Notes: generated by a model not told the origin, from the letters alone. Positions 6,811 through 13,656 are shown, numbered from the stretch's first letter. The stretch: DNA of 21,283 nt from Prevotella sp. UBA2456 (GCA_002342415.1 DDPY01000053.1:27941-49223), one strand, 5' to 3'. Made by a program: numbers and translations.

Positions 6811-7845
6811 CTACTTTAACTTGTCTTCATATGCTTTGATGGCCTCCTGAACGATGCGTACAGCATCGGCCATCGTGCCGTTGACGCGTCCGCCCGAGGC
6901 GTTCAGATGGCCTCCGCCATTGAAAAAGCGCGCAGCCATCTCGTTACACGGGAAATCGTCGACCGAGCGCAGCGATACCCATATCAGGTTGTTGCGCTCG
7001 CTGTCCTCGCGCAAGGAGATGCTGAGCTTCATCCCCTTGATCTGCAGGGGCATATTGACCAGTCCCTCGGCATCGCCCTTGACGAAATGAAACTTCTTCA
7101 TGTCGGCTCTGTTGATGGTGTAATAGGAGGCGTGGCGCTCGTTGTCGACCACCAGACAGTTGCACAGCACATGGCCCACAAGGCGAAGTCGGTGCTCAGA
7201 ATAGTTATGATAGACGTTACGGTATATCTTGTCTTTGTTGATATGCTTGGTGAGCAGCTGGCTGATGATGAAGTAGATGTCGGGGTCGTTGGACGCGAAG
7301 GTGAAGCCGCCCGTATCGGTCATCATGCCGGCATAGACGGGGATGGCGAAATGCTTGCCCAAGACATCGAACAGTCCCATTTGCCAAACGATGCGGAACA
7401 CCAGTTCGCAGGTGCTCGACAAGGGGGGACGTGAGATGCTGAGCACGGCGGGTACGTCGGGGCCGAGATGATGGTCGATGAGTACGCGCTGAGCAGGGCT
7501 GTCGGCCAGTGCCTCCTGCATGTCCTCGGTGCGCGACAGCGTATTGAAATCGAGACAGAACACCAAGTCGGCAATCTTCAATACGGTATCGACATAGTCC
7601 TTGCGCTTGTCGTAGCGCACAATCTTCTCGGTGTTGGGCATCCATTGGAGGTAGTCGGGATACTGATCGGGAACCACCAACAACGGCTCCTTACCCAGCT
7701 GGCGCAACACCTCGCCCCACCCCAACAGCGACCCTATTGCGTCGCCGTCGGCATTGGAGTGACACACCACCACAATGGTCTGCGAAGTATCAATGAGGGA
7801 GCGCAACTGCGTGCACTCCCCTTCTGTCAGTATCGGATTGAGCAT
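6811..7845 (-). CDS. nrnA: DHH/DHHA1 phosphoesterase, NrnA type
   Basis: This is a 344-residue DHH-family enzyme of the bifunctional oligoribonuclease/pAp-phosphatase (NrnA) type. It degrades short RNA (nanoRNA) to mononucleotides and removes the 3' phosphate from pAp in the cytoplasm. Metal-binding motifs are in order: HSNADGDAIGS (His29, Asp33, Asp35), Asp99 in CLDFN, the DHH triad at 124-126 (IDHHLGPD) and Asp177 in MTDTGG. The DHHA1 substrate loop GGGHLNASGG is at about 310-319. Length and motif spacing are normal. It lies 21 bases downstream of the nucleotidyltransferase gene, so the two are probably an operon. Confidence 0.9.
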   Translation of the reverse strand: MLNPILTEGECTQLRSLIDTSQTIVVVCHSNADGDAIGSLLGWGEVLRQLGKEPLLVVPDQYPDYLQWMPNTEKIVRYDKRKDYVDTVLKIADLVFCLDFNTLSRTEDMQEALADSPAQRVLIDHHLGPDVPAVLSISRPPLSSTCELVFRIVWQMGLFDVLGKHFAIPVYAGMMTDTGGFTFASNDPDIYFIISQLLTKHINKDKIYRNVYHNYSEHRLRLVGHVLCNCLVVDNERHASYYTINRADMKKFHFVKGDAEGLVNMPLQIKGMKLSISLREDSERNNLIWVSLRSVDDFPCNEMAARFFNGGGHLNASGGRVNGTMADAVRIVQEAIKAYEDKLK

Positions 7846-7866
7846 ATTTCTTCTGCTTTCTACTGC

Positions 7867-8778
7867 TTAGAACAGCTTGTTGGGATACACCCCCTCGTCC
7901 ACCAGCTTCTGAATACGGCTGACGGTAGCCTCGCGGTCGGCAGCATAGGTCACTCCAAACCACTTCGACGTGGTGTCGAGCACCTCGCAAGTGGCCGTTC
8001 CTTCGGTGATGAGCTTGTTGACCATGAGGGGAATGAAGAACTCGGCCTTGAGGTTCTGCATATTCTTGGGGTCGGAAAGGAACTCCTTGAAATACTCCTC
8101 GGAATAGTCGAAATAATCGGGTGTGAAACCCCACATATTCATCGAGACGGGGACATTCTCCTCCAGCGGCTGCCACTCGCCCTGCTCGTCCTTATAGCGG
8201 ATGACACCGTCGATACGCATAATCTCCGTACGCTCGACGACATCGGTGAGATGGCGCTGCTCGTTATAGGCGCAGACGCCACGAGCCACAGAGCCATTCT
8301 CGGACAGGGTGTTGCACACGCGGAATCCGACCATCGCATACTTGTTCTTGGTCCCCTCGGGCAGATTGGCCAGATACTTGCCTATCTGCATGAAGGCATC
8401 GCGACCGTAGAAATCGTCACAGTTGATGACACAGAACGGCTCACGGATGACATCCTTACCCATGAGGACGGCATGATTGGTACCCCAAGGCTTCTGCCGA
8501 CCCTCGGGAACCTGGAAGCCTGCGGGGAGCGCATCGAGGCCCTGGAAGCACAACTCGCAGGGAATCTTGTCCTCGTACTTGGAGAGAATCTGCTGGCGGA
8601 ACTGCTCCTCGAAGTCCTTGCGGATCACCCATACTATCTTGCCAAAACCAGCCTGAATGGCATCGTAGATACTATAGTCCATGATGGTCTCACCATTGGG
8701 GCCTAAGCCGTCGAGCTGCTTCAGACCGCCATAACGGCTGCCCATGCCTGCGGCTAAAAGAAATAATGTCGGTTTCAT
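7867..8778 (-). CDS. sugar-1-phosphate nucleotidyltransferase
   Basis: This is a 303-residue cytoplasmic nucleotidyltransferase of the NTP_transferase fold. The nucleotide-binding signature is at the start: LLAAGMGSRYGGLKQLDGLG (about 7-26). GTNHAV (99-104) and the metal-binding NCDDFYG (119-125) follow. The family activates sugar phosphates to NDP-sugars, and this Bacteroidales branch has no firmly assigned substrate. It has no acyltransferase extension, unlike GlmU. Upstream it has a probable -7 box and downstream it runs into the nrnA-type gene. Confidence 0.85.
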   Translation of the reverse strand: MKPTLFLLAAGMGSRYGGLKQLDGLGPNGETIMDYSIYDAIQAGFGKIVWVIRKDFEEQFRQQILSKYEDKIPCELCFQGLDALPAGFQVPEGRQKPWGTNHAVLMGKDVIREPFCVINCDDFYGRDAFMQIGKYLANLPEGTKNKYAMVGFRVCNTLSENGSVARGVCAYNEQRHLTDVVERTEIMRIDGVIRYKDEQGEWQPLEENVPVSMNMWGFTPDYFDYSEEYFKEFLSDPKNMQNLKAEFFIPLMVNKLITEGTATCEVLDTTSKWFGVTYAADREATVSRIQKLVDEGVYPNKLF

Positions 8779-8818
8779 AATCGCTTATTAAGTGTTATAC
8801 AATTGAACGTTAATGGAT

Positions 8819-8827
8819 GCAAAGATA
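8819..8827 (-). promoter_or_regulatory. possible -7 promoter element for the nucleotidyltransferase operon
   Basis: TATCTTTGC on the minus strand fits TAnnTTTG, 41 bases upstream of the nucleotidyltransferase ATG. The -33 region is not recognisable. Confidence 0.4.
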
Positions 8828-8864
8828 GTGCTTTTTTTCGACATACGCCCTATTGTAAATGAAT

Positions 8865-10919
8865 TTAACACTTCAGCGTCCGCATCGCATTGAGCACGGC
8901 CAGCACGGTGACACCCACATCGGCAAACACGGCAAGCCACATGGTAGCAATGCCCAAGGCCGCCAAGACGAGTACAGCGACCTTGACGCCGATGGCAAAC
9001 AACACATTCTGACGGGCGATAGTCAGCGTACGGCGGGCGATGTCGATGGCGACGGGCAGCTTCGACGGCTGGTCGTCCATCAGCACCACATCGGCAGCCT
9101 CGATGGCGGCATCGCTGCCCAGCCCGCCCATCGCGATACCTATATCGGCACGGGCCAGCACGGGAGCATCGTTGATGCCGTCGCCCACAAAAGCCACAAA
9201 GCCGTCTGCACCAGACTTCCTCCTCTCTTCTATCATCTGCTCTACCAGCGACACCTTGTCCTGCGGCATCAGTTCTGCATGATACTCGTCCAGCCCCAAC
9301 TGAGCGGCCACATGCGCAGCCACCTCTTTGCGGTCGCCCGTCAGCATGACAATCTTGGCGGCACCCTCCGACTTCAAGGCCTGGATAGCCGCTGCCGCAT
9401 CATCCTTCACGCGGTCGTTGATGACGATATGCCCCGCATACTGTCTGTCGATGGCCACGTGGATGATGGTTCCCGCCTGATGACAGTCGTGCCAATGGGC
9501 ACCTACGGCATCCATCATCTTCGTATTGCCCACACACACCAGCCGGTCGCCCACACGGGCCTTGACGCCCTGACCCGCCACCTCTTCCACATCGGTCACC
9601 CGACAGCCGTCGGTAGCCTCTTCAGGGAAGGCATCACGCAAGGCTGCACCAATGGGATGGGTAGAATAATGTTCAACGTGAGCAGCCAGATGCAGCAAAT
9701 GATGCTCGTCGAACTGGTCGGGGTGTACAGCCTCTACGACAAACTGTCCATGAGTCAGCGTACCCGTCTTGTCCATCACGATCGTACCTATCTTAGCCAG
9801 CACATCCATGTAACTGGACCCCTTGATGAGTACACCCTTCCGCGAGGCGCTGCCGATACCTCCGAAGAACGTCAGCGGCACGCTGAGCACCAAGGCGCAG
9901 GGGCACGACACCACCAGGAACATCAGCGCCCGATAGAGCCATACAGCGAACGAGCCGCCCAGCAACACGGGAACCGTAGCAATGACCACAGCGGCCAGCA
10001 CCACGATGGGCGTATAGACGCGAGCAAACCGGGTGATGAAAGCCTCGCTCTTCGACTTATGGTCGCCGGCATGTTCTACCAGTTCCAGTATCTTGGCTAC
10101 CGTACTCTCGCCAAACGATTTGGTGGTACGCACTTTCAGCATCCCGGAGAGGTTGACGCAGCCGGAGATGACCTCGTCGCCCTCGACGACCTCACGAGGA
10201 GCCGATTCTCCCGTCAGCGCTACCGTATTCAGCGACGATCTGCCCTCCACAATCACACCGTCCAGCGGAATCTTCTCCCCCGCGCGCACCACGATGGTCT
10301 GTCCAATTCCCACCTCTTCAGGGTGCACATCCTGTATCTCATTACTCCCATCTCTTTCCACCATCACATGCGCCACATCGGGGCGGATATCCATCAGGTG
10401 GCTGATGCTCTCGCGACTCTTGCCCTCGGCATAGCCCTCGAAGAGCTCGCCCACCTGGAAGAAGAGCATCACGAAGACTGCCTCGGGAAACTCGGTGTCG
10501 GCACCCGGCAGGAATCCGATGCAGAGGGCTCCGATGGTGGCCACCGACATCAGCAGATGCTCGTTGAACGGCTCACCCTCGCGAATACCCTCCCAAGCCT
10601 CGCGCAGCGTGTCGTGCCCCACTATTAAATAAGGTACAAGATAGACCAACAGCAGTTGCCAAGTAGGGAGGCAGAACTGATGTTCGATGAAGACCGCCAC
10701 CAAGAGCAGCGCCGCAGCACCGATGAGGACATACACCTGACGGCCCGAACCCTCGTGTTCGTGCTCGTGGTGATGCTCGTGTTCGTGCTCGTGGTGATGC
10801 TCGTGATGATGTTCGTGCTCGTGATGATGCTCGTGATGATGCTCGTGTTCATGTTCGTGCTCGTGGTGATGCCCACAACCACAATGTCCGTGATGAGGAT
10901 GTTCGCAAGAATGTTCCAT
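8865..10919 (-). CDS. heavy-metal P1B-type ATPase with His-rich N-terminus
   Basis: This is a 684-residue inner-membrane metal-exporting P-type ATPase. The order is: His/Glu-rich tail (about 7-56), membrane helices, actuator loop TGES (236-239), metal-site helix with SCPCAL (CPC 339-341), phosphorylation site DKTGT (Asp383), an HP motif (STHPIGAA), MLTGDR and the hinge GDGINDAP. CPC plus the His-rich tail and lack of a CxxC metal-binding domain point to Zn/Cd/Co rather than Cu, but substrate is inferred. I chose ATG 10919 (MEHSCEHPHHGH). The frame extends 20 codons further, but that stretch crosses the probable -7 box. The gene has its own promoter with a palindrome just upstream. No metal-sensing regulator gene is next to it. 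Confidence 0.93.
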   Translation of the reverse strand: MEHSCEHPHHGHCGCGHHHEHEHEHEHHHEHHHEHEHHHEHHHEHEHEHHHEHEHEGSGRQVYVLIGAAALLLVAVFIEHQFCLPTWQLLLVYLVPYLIVGHDTLREAWEGIREGEPFNEHLLMSVATIGALCIGFLPGADTEFPEAVFVMLFFQVGELFEGYAEGKSRESISHLMDIRPDVAHVMVERDGSNEIQDVHPEEVGIGQTIVVRAGEKIPLDGVIVEGRSSLNTVALTGESAPREVVEGDEVISGCVNLSGMLKVRTTKSFGESTVAKILELVEHAGDHKSKSEAFITRFARVYTPIVVLAAVVIATVPVLLGGSFAVWLYRALMFLVVSCPCALVLSVPLTFFGGIGSASRKGVLIKGSSYMDVLAKIGTIVMDKTGTLTHGQFVVEAVHPDQFDEHHLLHLAAHVEHYSTHPIGAALRDAFPEEATDGCRVTDVEEVAGQGVKARVGDRLVCVGNTKMMDAVGAHWHDCHQAGTIIHVAIDRQYAGHIVINDRVKDDAAAAIQALKSEGAAKIVMLTGDRKEVAAHVAAQLGLDEYHAELMPQDKVSLVEQMIEERRKSGADGFVAFVGDGINDAPVLARADIGIAMGGLGSDAAIEAADVVLMDDQPSKLPVAIDIARRTLTIARQNVLFAIGVKVAVLVLAALGIATMWLAVFADVGVTVLAVLNAMRTLKC
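10752..10901 (-). repeat. His/Glu codon repeat in the metal ATPase
   Basis: About 50 codons alternate mainly between CAC/CAT and GAG, as HEHEHEH and HHHEHHHEH blocks. The DNA is a low-complexity tract of CACGAG and CATCAC units, prone to gain or loss of units in frame. It should bind several zinc-like ions. Confidence 0.85.
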
Positions 10920-10953
10920 AATACAATATGTGTTTCGTTTTCTTTTTCTGGGT

Positions 10954-10995
10954 GCAAAGTTACGGCAACGCTTTCGCAACTCGGTTGCAAAAGCG
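10954..10995 (-). promoter_or_regulatory. metal ATPase promoter -7 box with upstream palindromic operator candidate
   Basis: TAACTTTGC (10954-10962, minus strand) is a good -7 box, 35 bases before the ATPase ATG. Just upstream, at 10969-10995, is an inverted repeat with 12-base arms, CGCTTTCGCAAC and GTTGCAAAAGCG, 11 of 12 paired around TCG. It covers the place where the -33 box would be. This is a typical place for a repressor or activator site. Confidence 0.6.
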
Positions 10996-11005
10996 CTTAA
11001 TTAAA

Positions 11006-11045
11006 AAATTTCCCCCGCAAATCCTTGGATAGTTGCGGGGAATTT
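11006..11045. repeat. GC-rich hairpin repeat, copy 1 (upstream of the toxin-antitoxin pair)
   Basis: The left arm AAATTTCCCCCGCAA pairs with the right arm TTGCGGGGAATTT around a loop ATCCTTGGATAG. Bases 11007-11040 are identical to copy 2 (34 of 34). The loop TTGG sits 20 bases before the TA promoter -7 box, so the repeat also supplies the probable -33 element. Confidence 0.9.
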
Positions 11046-11055
11046 AGTACTTTTG
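11025..11055 (+). promoter_or_regulatory. toxin-antitoxin promoter
   Basis: TTGG (11025-11028) and TACTTTTG (11048-11055) match the -33 and -7 boxes. Exactly 20 bases separate TTG from TA. The -33 box lies in the loop of hairpin copy 1. Transcription should start near 11062, just before the antitoxin ATG at 11073. Confidence 0.6.
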
Positions 11056-11072
11056 CAGACAAAAGTGAAGAT

Positions 11073-11351
11073 ATGAAGGACGCAAGAAACAAATACCACT
11101 TTAAAGATGCTGGCGCAGAAATGACTGCGGAGCCTGTTGGAGCTGCTATTCGTTCGGATATTTCTACCTTGGGGTACAACGTTGACAACTGGCCAGGAAT
11201 GCCCATCGTCGGTCCTAATGACACCGATGACCTCAACGCCCGTATCAATCAGGCAGAACAAGAAATAGAAGCAGATAGAGGTTTCTCGTGGGATCAGGTT
11301 ATGATAGAGGCCCAGTCTATAGTAAACCGCTATGAGACTACAGTTTACTAG
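11073..11351 (+). CDS. antitoxin of a RelE/ParE-type pair
   Basis: This is a 92-residue protein encoded 20 bases ahead of, and overlapping, a RelE/ParE-like toxin gene. That is the standard antitoxin position. The C-terminal half is helical and acidic (DDLNARINQAEQEIEADRGF, then SWDQVMIEAQSIVNRY) and resembles the toxin-wrapping tail of many antitoxins. The N-terminus contains no DNA-binding domain I can name with certainty. The frame is open from 11025, but that stretch is the hairpin repeat and promoter, so ATG 11073 (MKDARNKYHF) is the start. The pair is bracketed by hairpin copies 1 and 2. Confidence 0.75.
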   Translation: MKDARNKYHFKDAGAEMTAEPVGAAIRSDISTLGYNVDNWPGMPIVGPNDTDDLNARINQAEQEIEADRGFSWDQVMIEAQSIVNRYETTVY

Positions 11352-11652
11352 TCAGGCTCGTGAAGAGTTCCTGAGAATCGTCTCCGTCTTTGCAGAATTT
11401 GCAGGGCCTCGTTCTGCAGACAAGTTTATAGAGCGTGTTCGTGAACGTGGCGAGACATTGCTCAAGCATCCTGAAATCGGTCATCCTGAACAGCTGTTGG
11501 CTGGGCGGCAATGTAAATTCCGTTCCATATCCCTTAACAAGAACTATTATCTCATCTATCACGTCACAAAGTCCACAGTCTGGATTGTCGATATTTGGGA
11601 TCGCCGCAACAACCCGGCAAAACTGAAGTCCAGAATCAGAATAAGTCTATGA
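11332..11652 (+). CDS. RelE/ParE family toxin
   Basis: This is a 106-residue basic protein with the RelE/ParE fold: an N-terminal helix pair (SQAREEFLRIVSVFAEF, ADKFIERVRERGETL), then LLKHPEIG, FRSISLNKNYYLIYHV and VWIVDIWDRRNNP. The YYLIYHV...DIWDRR pattern is typical of the ParE/RelE-like plasmid stabilisation toxins, which either poison gyrase or cut mRNA on the ribosome. The sequence does not say which. It overlaps the antitoxin by 20 bases, so the two are translationally coupled. Its stop is immediately followed by hairpin copy 2. Confidence 0.88.
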   Translation: MRLQFTSQAREEFLRIVSVFAEFAGPRSADKFIERVRERGETLLKHPEIGHPEQLLAGRQCKFRSISLNKNYYLIYHVTKSTVWIVDIWDRRNNPAKLKSRIRISL

Positions 11653-11653
11653 A

Positions 11654-11695
11654 GAATTTCCCCCGCAAATCCTTGGATAGTTGCGGGGGTAATTC
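11654..11695. repeat. GC-rich hairpin repeat, copy 2 (between toxin and lysozyme-like gene)
   Basis: The arms GAATTTCCCCCGCAA and TTGCGGGGGTAATTC enclose the same ATCCTTGGATAG loop. The core 11655-11688 is identical to copy 1. It lies 1 base after the toxin stop and 3 bases before the stop of the convergent lysozyme-like gene, so it fills the whole junction. It could end both transcripts, but it lacks a real T-run. Confidence 0.9.
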
Positions 11696-11698
11696 GTG

Positions 11699-12091
11699 TT
11701 AAGACCAAGCTGATTCCAATTCCTGCTGGCTGGGGTTGTAGAGCGATTCGACCCAGCACATGGCGGTGACGATGCTAAAGAGGCGCTGCTTGTCGGTGGG
11801 GGCGATGGGTTCGCTGGCGTCGATGCCTGAGAGACGTTCCACATGGTTGATGTATGCCATTGTCAGGTTTTCCGTCTCTGGTGCCCATCGGCTGATGATG
11901 GCGCGGATGGTGCATAGCTTGTACTTGGTGATGTAGCGGCGAATCAGGATGAAGGCCGCACGCAGTCCGTAGCGCATGTCGGTGAACTGTTCGAACACGC
12001 CGTCCGAGTTTGTAGGGCGCTCCCCCTTCCAGTTGTTGCCGATGCGGATGTTCAGCGGGTTGCAGTTTCTAACTCCTCTTGTTTCCATCAT
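11699..12091 (-). CDS. phage-type lysozyme/transglycosylase-like protein
   Basis: This is a 130-residue protein that begins MMETRGVRNCNPLNIRIG and continues NNWKGE, FEQFTDMRYGLRAAFILIRR, TIRAIISRWAPETEN and YINHVERLSGI. The pattern RGxRNxNPxNIR plus RWAPxxEN is that of small phage muralytic/structural proteins (lysozyme-like fold) that open peptidoglycan during phage entry or lysis. No signal peptide is seen. It lies 9 bases downstream of the smalltalk gene and shares its promoter. In Bacteroides, smalltalk genes often precede an N-acetylmuramoyl-L-alanine amidase, so this lysozyme-like gene appears to occupy the same slot. Confidence 0.75.
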   Translation of the reverse strand: MMETRGVRNCNPLNIRIGNNWKGERPTNSDGVFEQFTDMRYGLRAAFILIRRYITKYKLCTIRAIISRWAPETENLTMAYINHVERLSGIDASEPIAPTDKQRLFSIVTAMCWVESLYNPSQQELESAWS

Positions 12092-12100
12092 TCAAAGTTG

Positions 12101-12214
12101 TTAGAAGTACAACGGTCCGTGACCCATGCATGAGGTAGTACCGAGTGTTGTTGCAATTGCGGTGAGAATGCTCACTATGAGCTGAATCACCATTTTCCAT
12201 GTTTCTTTTTTCAT
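12101..12214 (-). CDS. smalltalk family micro-protein
   Basis: This is a 37-residue protein: MKKETWKMVIQLIVSILTAI, then a short tail ATTLGTTSCMGHGPLYF. It matches the 'smalltalk' family of Bacteroidales micro-proteins: MKK.TWK, a single hydrophobic helix, then a small-residue tail. Function is unknown. Here the helix ends in LGTTSC, which fits a lipobox, so it may be a tiny lipoprotein or holin-like partner for the downstream muralytic enzyme; that is inference. It has a clear promoter (12266-12298) and its stop lies 9 bases before the lysozyme-like start. Confidence 0.75.
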   Translation of the reverse strand: MKKETWKMVIQLIVSILTAIATTLGTTSCMGHGPLYF

Positions 12215-12265
12215 AGCATTAAAAGTGTGTGTTTTAAGGGTTAATTACTCATGTTCTTACATGAC

Positions 12266-12298
12266 ACAAAGGTACGAAAAAAATTCGAGACTGCCAAA
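12266..12298 (-). promoter_or_regulatory. promoter of the smalltalk-lysozyme operon
   Basis: On the minus strand TTTGGCAGTCTCG starts at 12298, and TACCTTTGT occupies 12274-12266, with exactly 20 bases between TTTG and TA. It matches the full Bacteroidetes -33/-7 consensus. The smalltalk ATG lies about 50 bases downstream. Confidence 0.85.
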
Positions 12299-12330
12299 TA
12301 TTTCCGCTATAAATCAAATCACGGGGACAG

Positions 12331-12368
12331 ATTTTTCCCCGCAATTCCTTGGAGAGTTGCGGGGGATT
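12331..12368. repeat. GC-rich hairpin repeat, copy 3 (at the 3' end of the RAYT gene)
   Basis: CCCCGCAA and TTGCGGGG enclose a loop TTCCTTGGAGAG. It differs from copies 1 and 2 in the inner loop positions (ATCC/GGAT becomes TTCC/GGAG), and the inner pairs remain mostly possible, which suggests the structure is conserved. It lies 2 bases beyond the RAYT stop codon. Confidence 0.85.
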
Positions 12369-12370
12369 GT

Positions 12371-13507
12371 TTATTCAAACTGGACTGTCTGACAAATCAT
12401 TGCTGAAAGCTCGTTAAGGGCCAGACATTGGGAACGGGAGATGGTGACATGCTCGTTGTGGTGATGCCAGGGTGCCAACAACAATAATTGCCCACGGGCA
12501 CAAGCATCCATCCGCTTGCCACCAGGCTTGGCCAGATCTGCAAAGCCGTTTTCCTGAAGAATGATAAGAGGTATTCCCTGATTAAAAGCCGCTCTCATGA
12601 TTTGCTTTTCTCCCTTGGAAATACAGGGCGATACCAAGACAGCACCCTGCTTGCCCATCGCCAGACATTCGCTTGTCTTTTCCTCTATCTGCTGGTCTGT
12701 CATTCTGCGCGAACATTGAACTTGTATTTTCAATGGGCGTGAAAGCAGAAAGCGATTACCAATGGCGGAGAACGTCTGTTCTCCTATCTTCAGCCCCCGT
12801 TGTACCCGGAAGAAGTCAGGATGTTCACGCTTCAATAGCAGGCGACGGGGGTTGTCTCGCAAATAGTGAAGCCAGTTGTCAAGCTGTCCGTCCCTAAGCA
12901 GGATTTTATCATTATATCCCCTTGCAAAGAGCATGCCGTGAGTGCGGTCCTCACCTCGGCGGTCCTTTTTGGCGGGTGCGGTTGGTTGCGTTGGCAACGC
13001 AACAGACGGGACAGCAGGCAACGCAACAGACGGGACAGTTGGCAACGCAACAGACGGGACAGTTGGCAACGCAACAGACGGGACAGCAGGCAACTGCCCT
13101 AACACCAACTCGCGATAATGCTTGTTGCAACTTTGCTTGAAACCGCGTAATATGTAACCCAACTGGCGGTCTAACTGTTGACGGACGAACAATATACCAT
13201 GAAGATGGTCGGGCATCATTTGCAGCGAAATAACGCTGATTTCCGGGTGATAACCGGTGATGGCATTCCACTCTTGGCTTACTCTGCGTCCAAGCTCCGA
13301 AAGCACCATCCTTGGCGCGTCGGCACTACCGGAGGGCGCGTCACTACGCCCTGCTACCCTGCCAAACAGCGGGCGACGCCCTTCTGTCACCATCGTAATC
13401 ATATACATTTGGCGCAGGGTATAGTCGTGTCCTATACACCGGCGCTGCATGGAGGGCTTTTTCTCGCCAGCAAATGCCTTCTGCCGTTCGTACTCTTCTC
13501 TGTTCAT
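12371..13507 (-). CDS. HUH (Y1) transposase of the RAYT/IS200 type with a C-terminal domain
   Basis: This is a 378-residue protein with a Y1 transposase core. The HUH motif is MMPDHLHGILF (DHLHG), followed by GFKQSCNKHYREL. The catalytic Tyr is probably in LFARGYNDKIL, followed by YLRDNPRRL. These enzymes nick single-stranded DNA at hairpins through a 5' phosphotyrosine; RAYTs are associated with REP hairpins. Between HUH and Tyr lies an insert of four VPSVALP repeats. About 130 extra residues follow the core (GAVLVSP, GEKQIMRAAF, GIPLIIL), which look like a Rossmann-type, DprA-like domain; this is tentative. ATG 13507 would be almost leaderless given the promoter at 13513-13545, so ATG 13450 (MQRRCIGHDY), where the domain begins, is a good alternative start. 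Confidence 0.85.
   Translation of the reverse strand: MNREEYERQKAFAGEKKPSMQRRCIGHDYTLRQMYMITMVTEGRRPLFGRVAGRSDAPSGSADAPRMVLSELGRRVSQEWNAITGYHPEISVISLQMMPDHLHGILFVRQQLDRQLGYILRGFKQSCNKHYRELVLGQLPAVPSVALPTVPSVALPTVPSVALPAVPSVALPTQPTAPAKKDRRGEDRTHGMLFARGYNDKILLRDGQLDNWLHYLRDNPRRLLLKREHPDFFRVQRGLKIGEQTFSAIGNRFLLSRPLKIQVQCSRRMTDQQIEEKTSECLAMGKQGAVLVSPCISKGEKQIMRAAFNQGIPLIILQENGFADLAKPGGKRMDACARGQLLLLAPWHHHNEHVTISRSQCLALNELSAMICQTVQFE
12993..13088 (-). repeat. four 24-base tandem repeats inside the RAYT gene
   Basis: Four head-to-tail copies of a 24-base unit (GGCAACGCAACAGACGGGAC plus AGTT or AGCA) are nearly identical and encode eight-residue units of the type VPSVALPT. They keep the frame. They form a flexible Pro/Ala/Val linker between the HUH motif and the catalytic Tyr, and copy number probably varies among strains. 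Confidence 0.95.
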
Positions 13508-13512
13508 ATCAT

Positions 13513-13545
13513 GCAAAGGTATAGTGATTATTGCAGACTGCCAAA
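13513..13545 (-). promoter_or_regulatory. promoter of the RAYT gene
   Basis: On the minus strand TTTGGCAGTCTGC begins at 13545 and TACCTTTGC occupies 13521-13513, with exactly 20 bases between them. Start of transcription is expected near 13507, which makes the first ATG nearly leaderless. Confidence 0.85.
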
Positions 13546-13656
13546 CTTTTTAACAGAAAAAAAACTGCCGAGCCCATGCCATCACGCGACCTGCCCCCCG
13601 AGATTATGCACAGTTTTCGCTTTCTGTGCAAGGCAATGGAAAATTATGGCTCAAGA

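Noticed and set aside
7468..8706. A 412-codon plus-strand frame opposite nrnA and the nucleotidyltransferase
   Set aside because: It spans two well-supported minus-strand genes and has no domain of its own.
8859..10628. A 589-codon open frame on the plus strand opposite the metal ATPase
   Set aside because: The minus strand encodes a complete P-type ATPase with all motifs. The plus frame has no recognisable domain and arises from GC-rich codon bias.
11654..11695. Hairpin copy 2 as an ordinary rho-independent terminator
   Set aside because: It has no T-run on either strand and is identical to a copy lying upstream of a gene, so termination cannot be its sole explanation.
12993..13088. CRISPR array suspected from regular repeats
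   Set aside because: The units are head-to-tail without spacers, are in frame within the transposase gene, and no cas genes are near.
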